64,000 nucleotides of DNA from Paractinoplanes abujensis. GTDB taxonomy: Bacteria > Actinomycetota > Actinomycetes > Mycobacteriales > Micromonosporaceae. The translations under genes and the position numbers were made by a program. Positions within the stretch are counted from its first letter, which is position 1. Each line of letters starts with the position of its first letter. The DNA is taken from the NCBI RefSeq assembly GCF_014204895.1, contig NZ_JACHMF010000001.1, forward strand, positions 2,356,001-2,420,000. The letters run 5' to 3'. The notes under the pieces are model-generated. The model was not told where the DNA came from, ran no database searches, and saw only the letters and a program-made list of their open reading frames with translations. Below are positions 61,020 through 64,000 of the stretch, piece after piece.

Positions 61020-61107
61020 AGTTCCGGGTTGTCCACAGGGCGCTCCCGAAGATCCGCCCGGCTCGATAAAATGGTCCGAGGAGGGGGCCCCCGGTGGAGG
61101 GCGGGCC
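61014..61107 (+). repeat. Paired TCCACA-box element, copy B
   Basis: ATCCACA at 61014-61020 and, after ten bases, TTGTCCACA ending at 61037 (GTCCACA 61031-61037), which is the actinomycete DnaA box. GGGGGCCCCC and CCCCCGGTGGAGGGCGGGCC end it at 61107. The whole arrangement equals copy A at 10264-10358, and the length differs by one base. It overlaps the start of the repeat-protein gene on the other strand. Confidence 0.65.
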
Positions 61108-61154
61108 CTGCTGATCAACGATCTTGGCCGGCGGCATGACCGGCAGCCTGCAAG

Positions 61155-63245
61155 TCAGGTCCGCCGCAGCACCGACTGGACACCGGCCAGCAACTGGTCG
61201 CGGGTGTAGGGCTTGGCCACGATCATCGAGTCCGGTTCCAGGTTGTTGCCCGCCTCGTCGATCAGGGCCTCGGCGAAGCCCGACACGAAGACCACCCGCA
61301 GCTCGGGCCGGCGCTGTTTGGCCACGCGGGCCAGCTGCCGGCCGTTCATCCCGGGCATCACCACGTCGGTGATCATCGCGGCGATCGGGTCGTGGTGCCG
61401 GTCGAGCAGGTTCAGCGCCTCGGCGGCGTCGGCGGCCGACAGCACGCGGTAGCCCGCTCCGCCGAGGAACCGCGCGGTGACCTCGCGCAGGTCGGCCTCG
61501 TCGTCGACCAGCAGCAGCGTCTCGCCGCCGCCCCCGCCCTCCACCGGTGGGACCGGCGCGACGGGCACGGGCTCGGCGCGCGCCGGCGAACCGTCCGACG
61601 CAGCGAGAACGCCGGACTCATGAGGAACAGCCGGCGCAGCCGAGGCCGCGGCCGGGCCGGGCTCCACGCCGGACGTCGCCCGTACGCCGGGAAGGGTGAT
61701 CGTCGCCGTCGTGCCGGCGCCCTCCTCGGAGGTCAGCGTCAGCTGCCCGCCGGCCTGGCTGACGATCCCGTGCGCGGTCGACAACCCCAGCCCCGCGGTG
61801 CCGGTCGAGCGTTTGGTCGTGAAGAACGGCTCGAACGCGCGCTCCAGGACCTCGGCCGGCATCCCGCGCCCGGTGTCGCGCACCGTGACCACTGTGTCCC
61901 CCGAAGGCGAGGTCGCCGTCGAGATGGTGATCGTGCCGCCCGCGTCGGCGCTGTTGCTGACCAGGTTGACCAGCACCTGGCTGATCTGCCGGGGGTCGGC
62001 CCGCACGTCGGCCGGGCCCGGTCCCGGCTGCAGGGTCACCGCAGCCGTCCCGGCCGAGTCGCGCAGCGGGCCGACCAGGTCGCGCAGCAGCCGGTTGAGG
62101 TCGAACGTGGTCGGCTGGGTGATTTCGCGCCGCCCGAAGGCCAGCAGCTGCTGGGTCAGCGCCTTGGCCCGTTCGCCGCCCTTGATCACTTGCCCGAGGT
62201 CGGCGGCCAGCGAAGCCGACAGGTCGGGCGGGAGGGTGTCCGCCGCTTCGTCGAGGGATTCCAGGGCCAGGGTGGTGTAGCCGAGGATCGCCCCGAGGAT
62301 GTTGTTGAAGTCGTGCGCGGCCCCACCGGCCATGCGGCGCAGGCTGTCCAGCCGTTCGGCGTCGCGCCGCCGGGCCTCGTCCTGCCGCCGTTTGCTCTCG
62401 TCGCGCAGACGTTCCTCGGCGGCCACCAGGTCGGAGACGTCGTCCACCATGAGGACGCCGCCGGCCAGTTCGGCCTCCTCGTCGTCCTGGATGTGCCGCA
62501 GTTGCAGGCGCAGGTAGCGCGACGTGCCGTCGGGCAGTTCGAGGCAGTGGGTGAACCGGCGCTCGGACGCCCCGCCGCGCAGCAGGTCGAGGGCGGATCG
62601 GCGGTCGGCGGCGTCGAGGCTGTTCAGCCAGCCCCGGCCGAGCAGGGCCGCGATCGGCGTGTGCATGATCTCGGCCAGCCGCGGGTTGATGTAGTCGGCC
62701 TCGCCGTCCGCGTCGAGCAGGGCGATGCCGACCGGTGAGGCCACGGCCATCGCCTCGAAGCGTTTCTCGGTGTGGTGCAGCGCGCGCACCTTCTCGATCA
62801 GCTTGGCGTTGACCGCCTGCACGTGGGCCTGGGCGAAGTCCCCGGAGGGCACCACGTCGATCGAGACGGGGCCTTCGGCGAGGGCGGCGTCGACGGCGTC
62901 GAGCAGTTCGTCGGGGCTCTGCGAGCGCAGCACGACCTGGCTGACCCCGCACGCCTCGGCGATGGGCCGGGTCTCGGGTTCGAGGTAGTTGGCCGTGTAG
63001 AAGATCACGGGCGCTTGCGCGGCCACCTCGTCGGGGTCGTGCCGCAGCCGGTGCACGAGTTCGAGACCGTCGATGCCGGGCATGAGCACGTCGGAGACGA
63101 CGACGTCGGGGTGGTGCTCGTGGGCCAGGCGCAGCGCGTCGGCGCCGTCGTGGGCCTCGATCACGTCGTGGCCGCGATAGCCGAGCAGCAAACGGACGAT
63201 ATCGCGGTTCGCGGCGACATCGTCGACGACCATCACCGTCGCCAC
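61155..63245 (-). CDS. Hybrid histidine kinase with receiver domains at both ends
   Basis: A 696-residue soluble signalling protein with no membrane segment. Residues 1-120 are a receiver (VMVVDD, phospho-Asp in VVSDVLMPG). A PAS domain covers about 165-285, a dimerisation/phosphoacceptor domain with GGAAHDFNNIL about 310-380, an HATPase domain (NLVSNSADA, DTGRGMP, AGLGLS) to about 535, an Ala/Pro-rich linker, and a second receiver (LLLVDDEADLRE, MITDVVMPG) to the end. The N-terminal receiver probably sets kinase activity and the C-terminal one takes its phosphate. Divergent from the next PAS gene. Confidence 0.92.
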   Translation of the reverse strand: MATVMVVDDVAANRDIVRLLLGYRGHDVIEAHDGADALRLAHEHHPDVVVSDVLMPGIDGLELVHRLRHDPDEVAAQAPVIFYTANYLEPETRPIAEACGVSQVVLRSQSPDELLDAVDAALAEGPVSIDVVPSGDFAQAHVQAVNAKLIEKVRALHHTEKRFEAMAVASPVGIALLDADGEADYINPRLAEIMHTPIAALLGRGWLNSLDAADRRSALDLLRGGASERRFTHCLELPDGTSRYLRLQLRHIQDDEEAELAGGVLMVDDVSDLVAAEERLRDESKRRQDEARRRDAERLDSLRRMAGGAAHDFNNILGAILGYTTLALESLDEAADTLPPDLSASLAADLGQVIKGGERAKALTQQLLAFGRREITQPTTFDLNRLLRDLVGPLRDSAGTAAVTLQPGPGPADVRADPRQISQVLVNLVSNSADAGGTITISTATSPSGDTVVTVRDTGRGMPAEVLERAFEPFFTTKRSTGTAGLGLSTAHGIVSQAGGQLTLTSEEGAGTTATITLPGVRATSGVEPGPAAASAAPAVPHESGVLAASDGSPARAEPVPVAPVPPVEGGGGGETLLLVDDEADLREVTARFLGGAGYRVLSAADAAEALNLLDRHHDPIAAMITDVVMPGMNGRQLARVAKQRRPELRVVFVSGFAEALIDEAGNNLEPDSMIVAKPYTRDQLLAGVQSVLRRT

Positions 63246-63310
63246 CGGCGGCTCCTCATCTCATCCTGTCCGTTATAAGACTAAAGCACATTATTTCCCT
63301 TGTACGGTTA

Positions 63311-64000
63311 ATGACCGTGAGCAGCCGACACGTCGCCTCCGCCGCGGTCACCGTGGCCGGGCTGGCCTGGGCCTGGCGCCGGCTGGCCCTTCGTTACGAC
63401 CGCCGCCGTACGCAGCGCTACATCCACCTCGGCGCGATACTCGAGGAGACCGCCGCCCCCGCGTTCGTGAAATCGCTCGACGGGCGCTACCAGATCGTCA
63501 GCCCGGCGTACGAGAAGCTGCACGGCCTGCACGAAGCGACGGGCCGCTACGACCACGAGGTGCACTCTCCGGAGCGGATGGCCGAGATCTCCCGTCACGA
63601 CCGCGACGTGCTGGCCGGCACCGGCCCCGTCGCGTACGAGGAGGAGTGCGGTGACCGCTGGTACGTGACGACCCTGCACGCGCTGCGGGACGGCCGCGGC
63701 CGCCCGTACGCGATCTTCGGGGCCGGCGTCGACGTGACCCAGCTGCGCCTGGCCGAGGGCAAGTTCCGCAGCCTGCTCGACGCGTCCCCCGAGGCGATGG
63801 TCTGCGTCAACAGCGACGGGCACATCGTGCACGCCAACGCCCGGGCCCTCGAGCTGTTCCGCTACCCCCGCGAGGAGATGATCGGGGCGGCGATCGAGAC
63901 GCTCGTGCCGGGCGCCAGCCGCAAAGTGCACGTCCAGCATCGCAACCGGTATTTCGCCACACCCTCGGCCCGTCCGATGGGCGAGGGCATGCTGCTGACC
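63311..64000 (+). CDS. PAS-domain signalling protein, N-terminal part (cut by window end)
   Basis: The frame is open from ATG 63311 to the window end, 230 codons. An N-terminal hydrophobic segment (VASAAVTVAGLAWAW) may be a membrane anchor. Two PAS domains follow: about residues 45-135 (EETAAPAFVKSLDGRYQIVSPAYEKLHGL, ending AIFGAGVDVTQ) and from about 150 (FRSLLDASPEAMVCVNSDGHIVHANARALELF). A kinase, GGDEF or phosphatase output domain must lie beyond the window. It is divergent from the hybrid kinase (65 bases between starts), so they may form one signalling unit. Confidence 0.85.
   Translation, partial: MTVSSRHVASAAVTVAGLAWAWRRLALRYDRRRTQRYIHLGAILEETAAPAFVKSLDGRYQIVSPAYEKLHGLHEATGRYDHEVHSPERMAEISRHDRDVLAGTGPVAYEEECGDRWYVTTLHALRDGRGRPYAIFGAGVDVTQLRLAEGKFRSLLDASPEAMVCVNSDGHIVHANARALELFRYPREEMIGAAIETLVPGASRKVHVQHRNRYFATPSARPMGEGMLLT

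Noticed and set aside
63308..63940. 210-residue minus-strand open frame
   Set aside because: It is the shadow of the PAS-domain gene, which has no stop before the window end.

Overview
The window is very GC-rich, has almost no intergenic AT stretches, uses GTG and TTG starts often, and carries a tRNA without an encoded CCA. With the many LuxR, TetR, LacI and ECF regulators, secreted glycosidases, sulfotransferase and haloperoxidase genes, it looks like a filamentous actinomycete chromosome, most likely Micromonosporaceae (Actinoplanes-like). The genus is inference; no rRNA or marker gene is present. The hexamer CGTACG is strikingly frequent across the window.

Layout. 0-7.6 kb: end of a GGDEF diguanylate cyclase, TetR regulator, a shortened EgtA-like ligase homologue, CBS protein, CGNR zinc-finger regulator, TSUP permease, a chemoreceptor, tandem hairpins, tRNA-Gly(GCC), STAS antagonist, acetyltransferase. 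7.7-19.8 kb: secreted GH26-like enzyme, nucleotidyltransferase, a 1 kb gene-poor repeat region, vanadium haloperoxidase homologue, endonuclease V, sulfotransferase, an aldehyde dehydrogenase/IclR pair, a membrane sulfatase-like protein, methyltransferase, LD-carboxypeptidase. 19.8-26.2 kb: a galactoside uptake operon (two permeases, lipoprotein, GH42 beta-galactosidase) facing its LacI repressor, with two near-identical operators between them. 26.4-30.7 kb: GIY-YIG protein, ThuA/ricin-lectin secreted protein, a small graveyard of IS256 and ISL3 remnants, and a Crp/Fnr regulator.

30.8-42.7 kb looks like a compact biosynthetic cluster. A five-gene, fully overlapping operon encodes GriI-like and GriH-like enzymes that make 3-amino-4-hydroxybenzoate, an amidohydrolase, a PaaK-like AMP ligase and an FAD monooxygenase. 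The ligase/amidohydrolase pair beside an aminohydroxybenzoate synthase suggests a benzoxazole product. A short and a full-length LuxR regulator, a second FAD monooxygenase and a TetR-like protein flank it; a shared palindrome brackets the second monooxygenase.

42.7-46.9 kb is a candidate defence island: a two-TM macro-domain protein resembling the Thoeris ThsA macro domain, convergent with an operon of a von Willebrand A protein, a small CATRA-associated protein, and a three-part protein joining a CATRA N-terminal region, a nucleotide-cyclase-like domain and a CAP12/Pycsar-type TIR domain. This is the most novel system seen here.

46.9-64 kb: glyoxalase-fold protein, a SUKH/TPR/membrane trio, small kinase, TSUP permease, SGNH hydrolase, an iron-siderophore ABC operon with an IdeR-type box touching its start codon, an ECF sigma factor with a membrane partner, a ctaD remnant, a nucleotidyltransferase, a frame-broken secreted repeat protein, a hybrid histidine kinase, and the start of a PAS-domain protein cut by the window end. 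Three intergenic or gene-start sites share paired ATCCACA-N10-GTCCACA boxes.
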